From Pseudomonas viridiflava (lineage in GTDB: Bacteria > Pseudomonadota > Gammaproteobacteria > Pseudomonadales > Pseudomonadaceae), in assembly GCF_900585905.1 (NCBI RefSeq), contig NZ_UTVH01000076.1:124001-188000 (forward strand): DNA of 64,000 bases, given 5' to 3'. A program made the translations under genes and the position numbers. The notes beneath the pieces are model-generated. The model ran no database searches. It worked only from the letters and a program-made list of their open reading frames with translations, and had not been told where the DNA came from. Shown in pieces: positions 8,767 through 17,337 of this stretch. How positions within the stretch are numbered: position 1 is the stretch's first letter; every line of letters begins with the position of its first letter.

Positions 8767-9561
8767 ATGATCAAGGGTTTTGCCCACCTGGCCATGTATA
8801 CCGCGCCGCCACGCGTTGCCCAAGCCAGCGCCGCCTGGCTGACGCGGACCTGCCAGCTGCTCGGCGTCGAGCACCTGGGCCCCCCGGACCTGGATTTGGT
8901 GGAGTCATGGTTGTCGCCACAGCTGTTGCTGGCGCAAACGTGCGGCTATCCACTGATGACCCGACTACGCGGCCAGGTTCGCGTGCTGGGGCGGCCGGTC
9001 TACGAGCTGCCCAACAGCGCCAATGGCGATCATTGCAGTCTGCTGATGGTCCGCGCCGATGATCCACGGCAGGACCTTGCCGGATTTGTTGGCAGCGTTG
9101 GCCTGATCAATGGCCAGGACTCCAATTCCGGAATGAACCTGTTGCGCCGTGCGGTTGCGCCCTTGCAGCAGGGCGGACGCTTCTTTTCCCACGCGATCAT
9201 CACTGGCAGCCATCGCCAGAGCCTGCGCGGGCTGCAGGATAAAACCGGCGATCTGGCAGCCATCGACAGCGTGACCTACGATTATCTGGCCCGTGACCAC
9301 AGTGACGAGCTGAGCGGGCTGCGCATTCTGACGCGCAGTGCATCCAGCCCGTGCCTGCCCTACATCACCTCGCGTAGCACCCCTGCGGCAGAGGCTGAGC
9401 GCATACGCCTGGCCATGAATCAGGCGCTGGTAGAGCTGCCCGATGTGGCGATCACCCTGGCCATTGGTCAAGTGCTGGCGGCCAGCGAAGCCGACTACCA
9501 GCGGATACTGGATATTGAGCAGCAGGCGGCAGACTTGGGTTTACCCGCCTTGTTAACCTGA
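8767..9561 (+). CDS. PhnD-like phosphate/phosphonate-type substrate-binding protein without signal peptide
   Basis: 264 residues. The ATG at 8767 follows AAGGA (8757-8761). It looks like the ligand-binding fold of PhnD-type (phosphonate/phosphite) binding proteins: LAMYTAPP near the start, PDLDLVESWLSPQLLLAQTCGYPL, NSGMNLLRRAVAP (the 'DxxSxSG' region of the family) and FFSHAIITGSHRQSLRGLQD. No signal peptide is visible, and no permease or ATPase is next to it. It may be a cytoplasmic or sensory relative rather than part of a transporter. Confidence 0.72.
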   Translation: MIKGFAHLAMYTAPPRVAQASAAWLTRTCQLLGVEHLGPPDLDLVESWLSPQLLLAQTCGYPLMTRLRGQVRVLGRPVYELPNSANGDHCSLLMVRADDPRQDLAGFVGSVGLINGQDSNSGMNLLRRAVAPLQQGGRFFSHAIITGSHRQSLRGLQDKTGDLAAIDSVTYDYLARDHSDELSGLRILTRSASSPCLPYITSRSTPAAEAERIRLAMNQALVELPDVAITLAIGQVLAASEADYQRILDIEQQAADLGLPALLT

Positions 9562-9662
9562 GCGCGGCAGACCAATGCGGCTACAACTTATTGCCGCCTG
9601 GCGCTGTCGATACCTGACAGCTGACTTCAGAATCATTCATTTTTGCTTTCCCAGAGGTGACC

Positions 9663-10676
9663 ATGACATCCATCAGATCCCTGTTCTGCGGCTCGCTTCT
9701 GGCGTTGGGGCTGCTCGTTCAGCCCGCCGTGGCGGCAGACAAGAACGCGCCCATCCTGTTTGGTGACATCACTTGGGAAAGCGGCAGCCTGATCACTGAG
9801 ATCCTGCGCACCCTGGTTGAGAAAGGCTACGGTTACCGCACCGATACCCTGCCAGGCAGCACCGTCAGCCTGGAAGCTGCGCTGGCCAAGAACGACATTC
9901 AGGTCATTGGTGAGGAGTGGGCAGGGCGCAGCCCGGCATGGGTCAAGGCGCAAGAGGAAGGCAAGGTTCATGGCCTTGGCAACATCGTCAAAGGCGCCAC
10001 CGAAGGCTGGTGGGTGCCGGAATTCGTGATCAAGGGCGATCCGGCCAGGGGCATCAAGCCGCTGGCGCCGGACCTCAAGTCAGTGGCCGATCTGCCGCGC
10101 TACAAGGATGTGTTCAAGGACCCTGAATCGCCGCAGCAAGGGCGCTTCCTCAACAGCCCCAGCGGCTGGACCTCGGAAATCGTTAACACCCAGAAGCTCA
10201 AGGCCTATGGTCTGACCGACAGCTATGTGAACTTCCGTACCGGTTCCGGGGCGGCGCTGGATGCTGAAATCAGCTCCTCGATCAATCGCGGCAAGCCGGT
10301 GCTGTTTTACTACTGGTCGCCAACGCCGCTGCTGGGGCGCTTCAAGCTGATCAAGCTGGACGAGCCGCCATTTGACGCAGAAGCCTGGAAAACCCTGGCC
10401 GACGCCAGTAACCCCAATCCTCGCGGCACGCGCTCGCTGGAGCCGCGCCTGACCATTGGCGTATCGGAACCCTTCCGCGCCCAGTACCCCGAGCTGGTGG
10501 CGTTGTTCGAAAAAGTCGACCTGCCCATTGATCTGCTCAACCACACCCTGGGCCAGATGAGCGAGAAGCGTCAGGACCCCAAAACTGTCGCGCACACCTT
10601 CCTCAAGGAACACCCGGAGGTCTGGAAAGCCTGGATGCCTGCCGATGTGGCGAGCAAAGTCAGCACCAGCCTTTAA
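9663..10676 (+). CDS. ABC transporter substrate-binding protein, glycine-betaine/choline (OpuAC/ProX) type
   Basis: 337 residues with signal peptide MTSIRSLFCGSLLALGLLV...AVAA; periplasmic. A GTG six bases upstream is an alternative start. Motifs fit the OpuAC family: LFGDITWESGSLITEILRTL, DTLPGSTVSLEAALAKNDIQ, GEEWAGRSPAW and FYYWSPTPLLGRFKL, with many Trp/Tyr residues for an aromatic ligand cage that holds quaternary amines. No ATPase or permease lies beside it, so it is an orphan that must use components coded elsewhere. It ends by overlapping the next gene's ATG (TAATG). Confidence 0.88.
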   Translation: MTSIRSLFCGSLLALGLLVQPAVAADKNAPILFGDITWESGSLITEILRTLVEKGYGYRTDTLPGSTVSLEAALAKNDIQVIGEEWAGRSPAWVKAQEEGKVHGLGNIVKGATEGWWVPEFVIKGDPARGIKPLAPDLKSVADLPRYKDVFKDPESPQQGRFLNSPSGWTSEIVNTQKLKAYGLTDSYVNFRTGSGAALDAEISSSINRGKPVLFYYWSPTPLLGRFKLIKLDEPPFDAEAWKTLADASNPNPRGTRSLEPRLTIGVSEPFRAQYPELVALFEKVDLPIDLLNHTLGQMSEKRQDPKTVAHTFLKEHPEVWKAWMPADVASKVSTSL

Positions 10677-11197
10677 TGGCCCTGCCTGCTCAGCGCAATG
10701 GCCTGGCTCCTCGCGTGACACGGCTGCGCGTGCTGCGGCGGTTGCTGGTCGTGCTCCTGGGCCTGCTGACGCAGGCCGGGCAGTCCGCCCAGGCAGCGGA
10801 CGTGGCAGACAGTGCGCTGGTCTACGTCCAGGAGCGCCATCTGGGTGACAGCCTGGGCTGGTTGGGTTATCAAGTGGCCTCGCGTACGCCCACTTTTGGC
10901 AGCATCGTTGAGGCGGTGGGCAAGACCCAGGCGCAGGTGCTCATGCAGGACGAGTTGCAGCGCCTGCAGCCGCAGTACCAGGCGCAATGGGACCGCAACC
11001 TTGCCGCCGCGTACGCCCGATACTTTACTGCCGATGAGCTGCAGGCGCTGGGTCGTGGCGATAATCAGCCGCAGCTGGCCAACAAGCTCAGGGCGGGGCA
11101 GAGCGATGTCGGCACTGACATGAAGGCGCGTTCTGCCGACCTGCTCAAGGATTACGTGTCCAGAGCCTTGAACGATGCACTGGCCAAGCTGCCGTAG
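10676..11197 (+). CDS. Exported protein, DUF2059-like
   Basis: 173 residues. Its ATG shares one base with the upstream stop, indicating translational coupling to the binding-protein gene. After a basic start comes a hydrophobic stretch LLVVLLGLLTQAGQSAQA, a signal peptide. The mature part is helical with LQPQYQAQWDRNLAAAYARY and FTADELQALG, the 'Y...YFT..EL..L..F' pattern of DUF2059-like periplasmic proteins. Function unknown; coupling suggests a role with the betaine-type binding protein, but this is inference. Confidence 0.75.
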   Translation: MALPAQRNGLAPRVTRLRVLRRLLVVLLGLLTQAGQSAQAADVADSALVYVQERHLGDSLGWLGYQVASRTPTFGSIVEAVGKTQAQVLMQDELQRLQPQYQAQWDRNLAAAYARYFTADELQALGRGDNQPQLANKLRAGQSDVGTDMKARSADLLKDYVSRALNDALAKLP

Positions 11198-11300
11198 CGA
11201 TGTTTTCCGGCTGACGGGTGAGCCTGCTCGATTGCAGTGCCGCGCGCTTTGCGGCACTGTTCCCTCCGACCACTATCCACCAGACCAAGAGGTAAACACC

Positions 11301-11738
11301 ATGGACTCATTCATGCAGGCCGCGATCAACGAAGCCAGGCAGGGACTGGACGAGGGTGGTATTCCAATCGGTTCGGTCATCGTCCATGACGGCAAGATCA
11401 TTGGTCGTGGCCACAACCGCCGCGTGCAGCAAGGCAGTGCAACCAGGCATGGCGAAATGGACGCGCTGGAAAACGCCGGCCGCCAGCCTGCCAGTGTCTA
11501 CCGCGACGCGGTGCTCTACACCACGCTGTCACCGTGCGCCATGTGCAGCGGCGCCATTCTGTTGTATGGCATCCGCAAGGTGATTGTCGGCGAAAACCAG
11601 ACGTTCATGGGCGAAGAGGACCTGCTGCGCTCGCGCGGCGTGCAGGTCGACGTGATTCACGATTCGTCGTGTGTCGAGATGATGAAAAGCTTCATCGCCG
11701 CCAAACCCGAGTTGTGGAACGAGGATATTGGCGAGTAG
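11301..11738 (+). CDS. Cytosine deaminase, yeast FCY1 type
   Basis: 145 residues. Zinc-dependent deaminase fold with HGE (50-52: zinc His and catalytic Glu) and PCAMC (78-82: two zinc Cys). It resembles yeast Fcy1 along its whole length: IPIGSVIVHDGKIIGRGHN, QGSATRHGEMDALENAGR, LYTTLSPCAMCSGAI, and the C-terminal WNEDIGE. That C-terminus is a mark of Fcy1-type cytosine deaminases rather than TadA or the CodA amidohydrolase. Predicted reaction: cytosine to uracil plus ammonia (pyrimidine salvage). ATG at 11301 follows AAGAGG. Single gene. Confidence 0.88.
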   Translation: MDSFMQAAINEARQGLDEGGIPIGSVIVHDGKIIGRGHNRRVQQGSATRHGEMDALENAGRQPASVYRDAVLYTTLSPCAMCSGAILLYGIRKVIVGENQTFMGEEDLLRSRGVQVDVIHDSSCVEMMKSFIAAKPELWNEDIGE

Positions 11739-11882
11739 CAGGGCACGCGAGTCTGCCTGGGCACGCAATTTTCAATAAGCGAAGGGACAAAGCGCTCTGT
11801 CGGCATCGAACGGTGCTAATCTCCGCTCATTCGTCAGTATCAGTCCGAAGTGGCCCTTCGAGCAGAGTGTGTGGAGACACGA

Positions 11883-12704
11883 ATGTCGGTGCAGCTGCGT
11901 AACAACGTCAAAGTCTTGGGAGAGGGGTCCACGACCCTGGTGTTTTCCCATGGCTTTGGCTGTGATCAGAACATGTGGCGCCTGATTGCGCCGCTTTATG
12001 CCAAGCGGTTCAAGGTGGTGTTGTACGACCTTGTGGGCAATGGCCAGTCCCAGCTCTCGGCCTACTACCCGCGCAAATACGAAACCCTGGACGGGTATGC
12101 CGGCGATCTGCTGGAGGTGGTCAAGGAGTTTGCCGGCGCCGGGCCGGTGGTCCATATCGGCCACTCGGTGAGCGGCATGATCGGCGTTCTCGCCGATCTG
12201 CGCGAGCCTGGCCTGTTCAGCGCCCACGTGATGATCGGGCCGTCTCCCTGCTTCATCAATGACGGCGACTATGTCGGCGGTTTCGAGCGCGCGGACATCC
12301 TTTCCCTGCTGGACACCCTGCAAAGCAATTATTTTGGCTGGGCCAGCACCATGGCACCGGTGATCATGGGCGCTCCCGGTCAGCCTGAACTGACCACCGA
12401 GCTGGCCGCGAGCTTTAGTCGAAACGACCCCGACATCTCCCGGCAGTTTGCCAAAGTGACGTTCCTCTCCGATAACCGTCGCGAAGTGGCGCGCATGCCG
12501 ACCAGGACGCTGGTCCTGCAATGCAGCCAGGACCTGATCGCGCCGCTGACGGTTGGGCATTACCTGCAGCAGGTCATGCCCGATTGCACATTGCGGATCA
12601 TCGACAATATCGGTCATTGTCCGCACATGAGCGAACCGGATGGGTGTATTGAGTTCATCGAGCAATTCCTTTCAGATTGCGGAGTAGTGCCCCTTGCCAG
12701 TTGA
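11883..12704 (+). CDS. RsbQ-like alpha/beta hydrolase
   Basis: 273 residues. Catalytic triad seen at Ser95 (GHSVSG), Asp217 (CSQDLIAP) and His245 (IGHCPHMS). Residue blocks NNVKV, FSHGFGCDQNMW, YETLDGYAGDLL, MIGPSPCFIN and DISRQFAK match Bacillus RsbQ closely (from memory, triad Ser96/Asp219/His247). RsbQ makes or senses a small hydrophobic ligand for the PAS protein RsbP, and is kin to plant KAI2/D14 receptors. Here the stop overlaps a PAS-domain histidine kinase by 11 bases, which keeps the RsbQ-PAS pairing but replaces the phosphatase. ATG at 11883 follows TGGAGAC. Confidence 0.9.
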   Translation: MSVQLRNNVKVLGEGSTTLVFSHGFGCDQNMWRLIAPLYAKRFKVVLYDLVGNGQSQLSAYYPRKYETLDGYAGDLLEVVKEFAGAGPVVHIGHSVSGMIGVLADLREPGLFSAHVMIGPSPCFINDGDYVGGFERADILSLLDTLQSNYFGWASTMAPVIMGAPGQPELTTELAASFSRNDPDISRQFAKVTFLSDNRREVARMPTRTLVLQCSQDLIAPLTVGHYLQQVMPDCTLRIIDNIGHCPHMSEPDGCIEFIEQFLSDCGVVPLAS

Positions 12705-13869
12705 CAGGGAAGTCACCATCGACAATGCCCAGCTGTTTGAACACGCGGCCTGTGGCCTGCTGTTGACCGAGGCCGACGGCACCATCCTGCAGGTCAACCA
12801 GACCTTCTGCCAATGGCTTGGCCTGCCTCGCGACCGCCTGTTGGGCCGGCGTTTCCAGGACCTGCTGAGCATGGGCGACCGGGTATTCCACCAGACCCAC
12901 TGGGCGCCGCTGCTCAACATGCAAGGCTCGGTCGCCGAGGTCAAACTCGACGTGCTGCATCGCGATGGCTACAGCCTGACCATGATGCTCAATGCCGTGC
13001 GCCGGGAAACCGCGCACGGCGTGCTGCACGATCTGGCGTTGATGGGCGGCGAAGAGCGCAATCGTTTTCAGCGTGAATTGACCAGTGCCCGGGAAGCCGC
13101 CGATGAGCTGCTGTTGCAGCAGATGGCGTCGAAAAAGGAACTGTCCTCGGCGCAAAACCGCTTGCGCATGGCCCAGACCGAAGCGGACATTCGGGCGACC
13201 TTCGCCGAACAGATGGTGGCCATTGTCAGCCATGACCTGCGCAACCCGCTGGCGGCGGTGAAGATGGCCGCAGGCCTGATCGGCCTGGAAAGCCTGAGTG
13301 ACAAGCAAGGGCGCAGCCTGGAGCTGCTGTTCCAGTCGGTGGGCCGCGCCCAGCGTTTGATCGTCGATCTGCTGGACTTCACCCAGGCCCGGGTCGGACG
13401 CGGCATTTCGGTGCTGCCGCAGCCGATCAATCTGCATGAAGTGATTGCCGAAAGCGTCGAGGAGCAGCGTCATTTCTTTCCCGAGCGCCAGCTGGTGCAC
13501 CGCCAGGTCGGGGAAGGTTTATGCAGCGCCGACGCTGACCGGCTGTTCGAACTGATCGACAACCTGGTCACCAACGCAGTGGTCTATGGCGCTGCCGGAG
13601 AGCCGATTACCGTCACCTCCGCCTTCGAAGGCCAATGGATAAAGATATCGGTGCACAACATCGGCCCGCCGATTGCGCCCGAGCTGCTGGAGGATCTGTT
13701 CGAGCCAGCGGCCCACGGTGTGGCAGACGATGACCCGAGCCGCAGCGTCGGCCTCGGGCTGTTCATCGTGCGAGAAATCGCCCGCGCTCACTGGGGCGAT
13801 GTCAGCGTCACCTCTACAGTTGAACACGGCACGACATTCGTCGTCAGCCTGGCGCGGCCGGTGGCGTAA
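12694..13869 (+). CDS. PAS-domain sensor histidine kinase paired with RsbQ-like hydrolase
   Basis: 391 residues, no membrane segment, so cytosolic. PAS domain ~10-118 (FEHAACGLLLTEADGTILQV), coiled coil ~120-170, HisKA with His180 (VSHDLRNPLAAVK), HATPase with N box LIDNLVTNAV and G boxes ending VGLGLFIVREIA. The best start is TTG at 12694, nine bases after GCGGAG, overlapping the hydrolase gene by 11 bases. Such overlap argues for fixed stoichiometry with the RsbQ-like protein, which probably feeds its PAS domain. No response regulator is nearby. The next gene is another kinase. Confidence 0.88.
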   Translation: MPVDREVTIDNAQLFEHAACGLLLTEADGTILQVNQTFCQWLGLPRDRLLGRRFQDLLSMGDRVFHQTHWAPLLNMQGSVAEVKLDVLHRDGYSLTMMLNAVRRETAHGVLHDLALMGGEERNRFQRELTSAREAADELLLQQMASKKELSSAQNRLRMAQTEADIRATFAEQMVAIVSHDLRNPLAAVKMAAGLIGLESLSDKQGRSLELLFQSVGRAQRLIVDLLDFTQARVGRGISVLPQPINLHEVIAESVEEQRHFFPERQLVHRQVGEGLCSADADRLFELIDNLVTNAVVYGAAGEPITVTSAFEGQWIKISVHNIGPPIAPELLEDLFEPAAHGVADDDPSRSVGLGLFIVREIARAHWGDVSVTSTVEHGTTFVVSLARPVA

Positions 13870-14069
13870 CCGGCGCTGCCAGGGCTTTGCCGATACCCGA
13901 CGGCAGAGGCCGGATTCGGCTTTCTGTTTGGGATCGATCCCGTTGCCCCCGTTGCCCCCGTTTCCTGCGGCCAGCGCTTGGTCCCCGGCGCTGCCACAGC
14001 GTTTGCCATTTCACGGGAGTGCAGTTGCCCGCTACACTTGTCTCCCTCAAGCCCCCGCGCAGGATCACT

Positions 14070-15254
14070 ATGAGCTCATCCATTGCCGCAGATATTGCCA
14101 CCATCGGCCGGATAAGCGCGGTGCCCGCCATGCTTCAGGTCATCAGCGAAACCACAGGCATGGGTTTCGTCACGGTAGCGCGGGTGACCGAGAGCTCCTG
14201 GACCGCGTGCGCGGTGCTCGACAAAGTGGATTTCGGTGTGGTGACTGGCGATGCCCTGGTGCTGGAAACCACCATCTGCCATGACATTCGCACATCCGCC
14301 ACGCAGGAAGCCGTGGTGATTGATCATGTCAGCCAGGACGAACGCTATCGCTGTCACCACACGCCGCGTCTGTACAGGTTCGAAAGTTATATCGCCGTGC
14401 CGGTCTTCCTCTCGAACGGCCAGTTCTTCGGCACGATCTGCGCTGTGGACCCCAATCCTGCGCAATTGCGCGACACGCCTATCGAAATGATGATGACGTC
14501 CTTCGCCCGCATGCTGGCCATCCAGATCGAGGCCGACACCAACCTGCGCCAGGTCACGGCCGACCTGCAGGCCGAGCGTGAGCTCGCCGAGCGGCGCGAA
14601 CAGTTCATCGGCGTGTTGGGCCATGACCTGCGCAACCCGCTGTTCTCGGTGATCGCCAGCGCCGAGCTGCTGTTGCGGCGCACGCTGGATGATCGCGGGA
14701 CAAAAATCGCCCAGCATATCCTCGCCTCTGGCCGGCGCGCGTCGCAGCTGGTCGACGACGTGCTGGATTTCGCTCGGGGCCAGTTGGGCAATGGCATTCC
14801 GTTGTGCCTGCGCGACTGCAGCGATCTTGAGCCAGCGTTGCGGCAGGTGATTGCAGAGGTCCAGCGGGTTCATCCGACGCAGCCAATCCATGCGGTCATC
14901 GGTGCGCTGGACGGCATACGCTGTGACCGCGAGCGGCTGGCGCAAATGCTGTCCAACCTGGTCTCCAATGCCATGGCCCATGGCGACAGCAGGGGCCGGG
15001 TGGATGTCGCGGCCAGGGTCGAGGGCGAGCAATTGCTGATCAGCGTCAGCAATCAGGGTGAGCCGATTGCCGACGATGTGCTGCCCCGGCTGTTTGAGCC
15101 TTACTCGCGCCCGATCACCGATGAGCCCAGGGCAGGGCTGGGGCTGGGGCTTTATATTTCCAGCCAGATTGCCATCGCCCATGGCGGCAGTCTCGGGGTG
15201 GAGTCGAGCCGCGAACAGGGCACCACATTCACCTTCCGCATGCCTTTGAGCTGA
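14070..15254 (+). CDS. GAF-domain sensor histidine kinase
   Basis: 394 residues, soluble. ATG at 14070 follows AGGA; the frame upstream to 13887 is not supported. GAF domain ~15-155 (FVTVARVTESSWTACAVLD, SYIAVPVFLSNGQFFGTIC), short coiled coil, HisKA with His185 (GHDLRNPLFSVI), HATPase (MLSNLVSNAMAHG ... GLGLGLYISSQIA). The GAF has a Cys-His pair (ICHD, 70-72) of the bacteriophytochrome-like GAF kinase group, but no clear bilin Cys can be assigned. Orphan kinase 200 bases after the PAS kinase, with a closely similar H box. Confidence 0.85.
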   Translation: MSSSIAADIATIGRISAVPAMLQVISETTGMGFVTVARVTESSWTACAVLDKVDFGVVTGDALVLETTICHDIRTSATQEAVVIDHVSQDERYRCHHTPRLYRFESYIAVPVFLSNGQFFGTICAVDPNPAQLRDTPIEMMMTSFARMLAIQIEADTNLRQVTADLQAERELAERREQFIGVLGHDLRNPLFSVIASAELLLRRTLDDRGTKIAQHILASGRRASQLVDDVLDFARGQLGNGIPLCLRDCSDLEPALRQVIAEVQRVHPTQPIHAVIGALDGIRCDRERLAQMLSNLVSNAMAHGDSRGRVDVAARVEGEQLLISVSNQGEPIADDVLPRLFEPYSRPITDEPRAGLGLGLYISSQIAIAHGGSLGVESSREQGTTFTFRMPLS

Positions 15255-15373
15255 AGGCCCTTGTTACAAACTTCGAGCCGCTCGGGTTGCTCATCCTCCG
15301 GTTGAGGGCGAACCTACAAAGGTAATCGTCATCAAACATCCGGATAGTTACCGTTTCCCACAGAAGGTAAAGG

Positions 15374-15697
15374 ATGAACAGTTTTGCTCGACGCGTTGCA
15401 CTTTTCGCTCTCGCGAGCCTGCTGACGTCAGGCGTCGCCAGCGTCTCTCAGGCTCAACCGTTGTCTGGCAGCGGCGTCAACAGCAACCCGAACAACAGCC
15501 CGATCCGCCGCGCCAACCCCAACAGCCGCCAAGGTACTGTGCCCAGTACACCACCGGTGCGCGGCCCGAGCACCGCGCCCCGCGTGCGGCCACCGACCCT
15601 GGAAAACGGCGGCATCGGCAACGGCTACCCGACGCGCCAACAGGCGCCCCGCAACGGTGGCAGCGGCTCGGGTCAGGGTCGCCAGCCCACCGAATAA
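15374..15697 (+). CDS. Small exported Pro/Asn/Gly/Ser-rich protein
   Basis: 107 residues; AAGGTAAAGG precedes the ATG. Signal peptide MNSFARRVALFALASLLTSG...SQA. The mature part is low complexity and probably disordered: many Asn, Pro, Gly, Ser, Arg and Gln (NSNPNNSPIRRANPNSRQG). No domain is recognised. It lies 55 bases before a periplasmic sugar dehydrogenase gene on the same strand and could be co-transcribed with it. Confidence 0.72.
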   Translation: MNSFARRVALFALASLLTSGVASVSQAQPLSGSGVNSNPNNSPIRRANPNSRQGTVPSTPPVRGPSTAPRVRPPTLENGGIGNGYPTRQQAPRNGGSGSGQGRQPTE

Positions 15698-15752
15698 ATG
15701 ACTTTGCCACCCCCGCCTTCCGGGGCTCTTTCATGTACAGAAGGAATCGTCC

Positions 15753-16901
15753 ATGCATCGCAAAACCTTGATCGCGACGTTGTGCGCCACTGCGCTGTCC
15801 GTCCTGCCGCTGGCGGTCAGTGCCGGCCCGGTACAAACGTTCAAGAGTGAGGAGGGCACGCTCAGCGTCGAAGAAGTTGCCAAAGGCCTGCAACACCCGT
15901 GGGCTCTGGCGTTCCTGCCGGACAGCCAGGGCATGCTGGTGACCGAAAAGCCTGGCAACCTGCGCGTGGTGAAAGCCGACGGGACCCTGTCAAAGCCACT
16001 TTCCGGCGTGCCCCAGGTCTGGGCGAACGGGCAGGGAGGCTTGCTCGATGTGGTGCTGTCGCCTGATTTTGCCAAGGACCGCATGGTTTATCTGACCTTC
16101 TCCGAAGTGGGCGAAGACGGCAAGGCAGGCACGGCGGCCGGGCGGGGTCGTCTATCAACTGACCTGAGCCGACTGGAAGACTTCAACGTCATCTTCAGAC
16201 AGCAGCCCAAGCTGTCGGTCGGCAATCACTTCGGGGCGCTCATCGTGTTTGACCGCGACGGCTACCTGTTCATCGCTCTGGGTGAAAACAACGAACGCGC
16301 CACGGCGCAGGATCTGGACAAGTTGCAGGGCAAGATCGTACGGCTGTTTCCGGACGGCAAAGTGCCGCCAGACAACCCGTTCGTGGGCCGCGACAATGTG
16401 CGCCCGGAAATCTGGTCTTACGGCCATCGCAACCAGCAGGGCGCGACCCTCAACCCGTGGAACGGTACGTTGTGGACCAACGAACATGGCCCCAAGGGCG
16501 GCGATGAGGTCAATATCATCGAGCGCGCGCAGAATTACGGCTGGCCGCTGGCGACCCACGGCATCAACTATTCCGGCGAGGCGATTCCTGAAGCAAAAGG
16601 CGAGTTTGTCGAGGGGACAGTCAAGCCTTATCACGTCTGGGAGAAGTCCCCCGGCATCAGCGGCATGGCGTTTTATGATGCCAGCCGGTTCAAGGCCTGG
16701 GACCACAACCTGTTCATCGGTGCGCTGGCCTCGGATGAGTTGATCCGCCTGGAGTTCAAGGACGACCGGATCGTCCACGAGGAACGCCTGCTGGGTGAGT
16801 TGAAGAAACGCATTCGCGACGTGCGTCAGGGCCCGGACGGCTACATTTATGTGCTGACAGACGAGGACGATGGCCAGTTGCTGAAGGTCGGTCTGAAGTA
16901 A
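15753..16901 (+). CDS. PQQ-dependent aldose sugar dehydrogenase (YliI-like)
   Basis: 382 residues with signal peptide MHRKTLIATLCATALSVLPL...SAG; periplasmic. It has the six-bladed propeller signatures of soluble glucose/aldose dehydrogenases: GLQHPWALAFLPD, VGNHFGALIVFDRDGYLFIA, RNQQGATLNPW, EHGPKGGDEVNII and NYGWP. This family uses PQQ and calcium to oxidise aldoses to lactones outside the cytoplasm. SD-like AGAAGGA lies before the ATG. It is ended by a strong terminator at 16940-16972. Confidence 0.92.
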   Translation: MHRKTLIATLCATALSVLPLAVSAGPVQTFKSEEGTLSVEEVAKGLQHPWALAFLPDSQGMLVTEKPGNLRVVKADGTLSKPLSGVPQVWANGQGGLLDVVLSPDFAKDRMVYLTFSEVGEDGKAGTAAGRGRLSTDLSRLEDFNVIFRQQPKLSVGNHFGALIVFDRDGYLFIALGENNERATAQDLDKLQGKIVRLFPDGKVPPDNPFVGRDNVRPEIWSYGHRNQQGATLNPWNGTLWTNEHGPKGGDEVNIIERAQNYGWPLATHGINYSGEAIPEAKGEFVEGTVKPYHVWEKSPGISGMAFYDASRFKAWDHNLFIGALASDELIRLEFKDDRIVHEERLLGELKKRIRDVRQGPDGYIYVLTDEDDGQLLKVGLK

Positions 16902-16939
16902 TCGATATCAAGCCCGACTCAGCGTTACAGGCATGCAAA

Positions 16940-16972
16940 AAAGGCCCGACGTTCAATAGACGTCGGGCCTTT
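16940..16972 (+). terminator. Intrinsic terminator after the sugar dehydrogenase
   Basis: 12-base perfect stem AAGGCCCGACGT / ACGTCGGGCCTT with a 7-base loop, flanked by A-run on the left and T-rich on the right, so it can serve both converging genes. Confidence 0.9.
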
Positions 16973-17025
16973 GCTGTTCTACCTATCGGTGCAGTCAACC
17001 TGTGGTGCACTGCACGGGACGTTTA

Positions 17026-17337
17026 TTACTTGTCCTGCTCGTCTTTGAGCACTGCGCCGGTCTTGGCGTCCAGATCCACATCCCACTCGACATTTTTGGC
17101 GTCACGCAACTCAACCTGGTACACGTAACGGTTGGCGGCCTGGTCATGGTCCAGCTCAGTGTCGTGAATGGTGAAGCCAGGGTGCTTGTCCAGCGCCAGC
17201 TTGTTCAACTTCTCGAAGCTCATCACTTTGCCCGACTTGACCAGCTCGGCGATCTGATCCGGACGCACGTCAGCCTGGGCAACGCCAGTAGCGGTAACAA
17301 GGGCAACAGCGGCGAACAGGGCAGATAAAGTTTTCAT
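17026..17337 (-). CDS. Periplasmic PepSY-domain protein
   Basis: 103 residues; AAGGAAAG precedes the ATG. Signal peptide MKTLSALFAAVALVTATGVAQA. The mature part has the PepSY pattern: VMSFEKLNKLALDKHPGF, then YVYQVELRDAKNVEWDVDLD with TGAVL. PepSY domains bind or inhibit peptidases and often sit beside envelope two-component systems; no such system is adjacent here. Confidence 0.88.
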   Translation of the reverse strand: MKTLSALFAAVALVTATGVAQADVRPDQIAELVKSGKVMSFEKLNKLALDKHPGFTIHDTELDHDQAANRYVYQVELRDAKNVEWDVDLDAKTGAVLKDEQDK

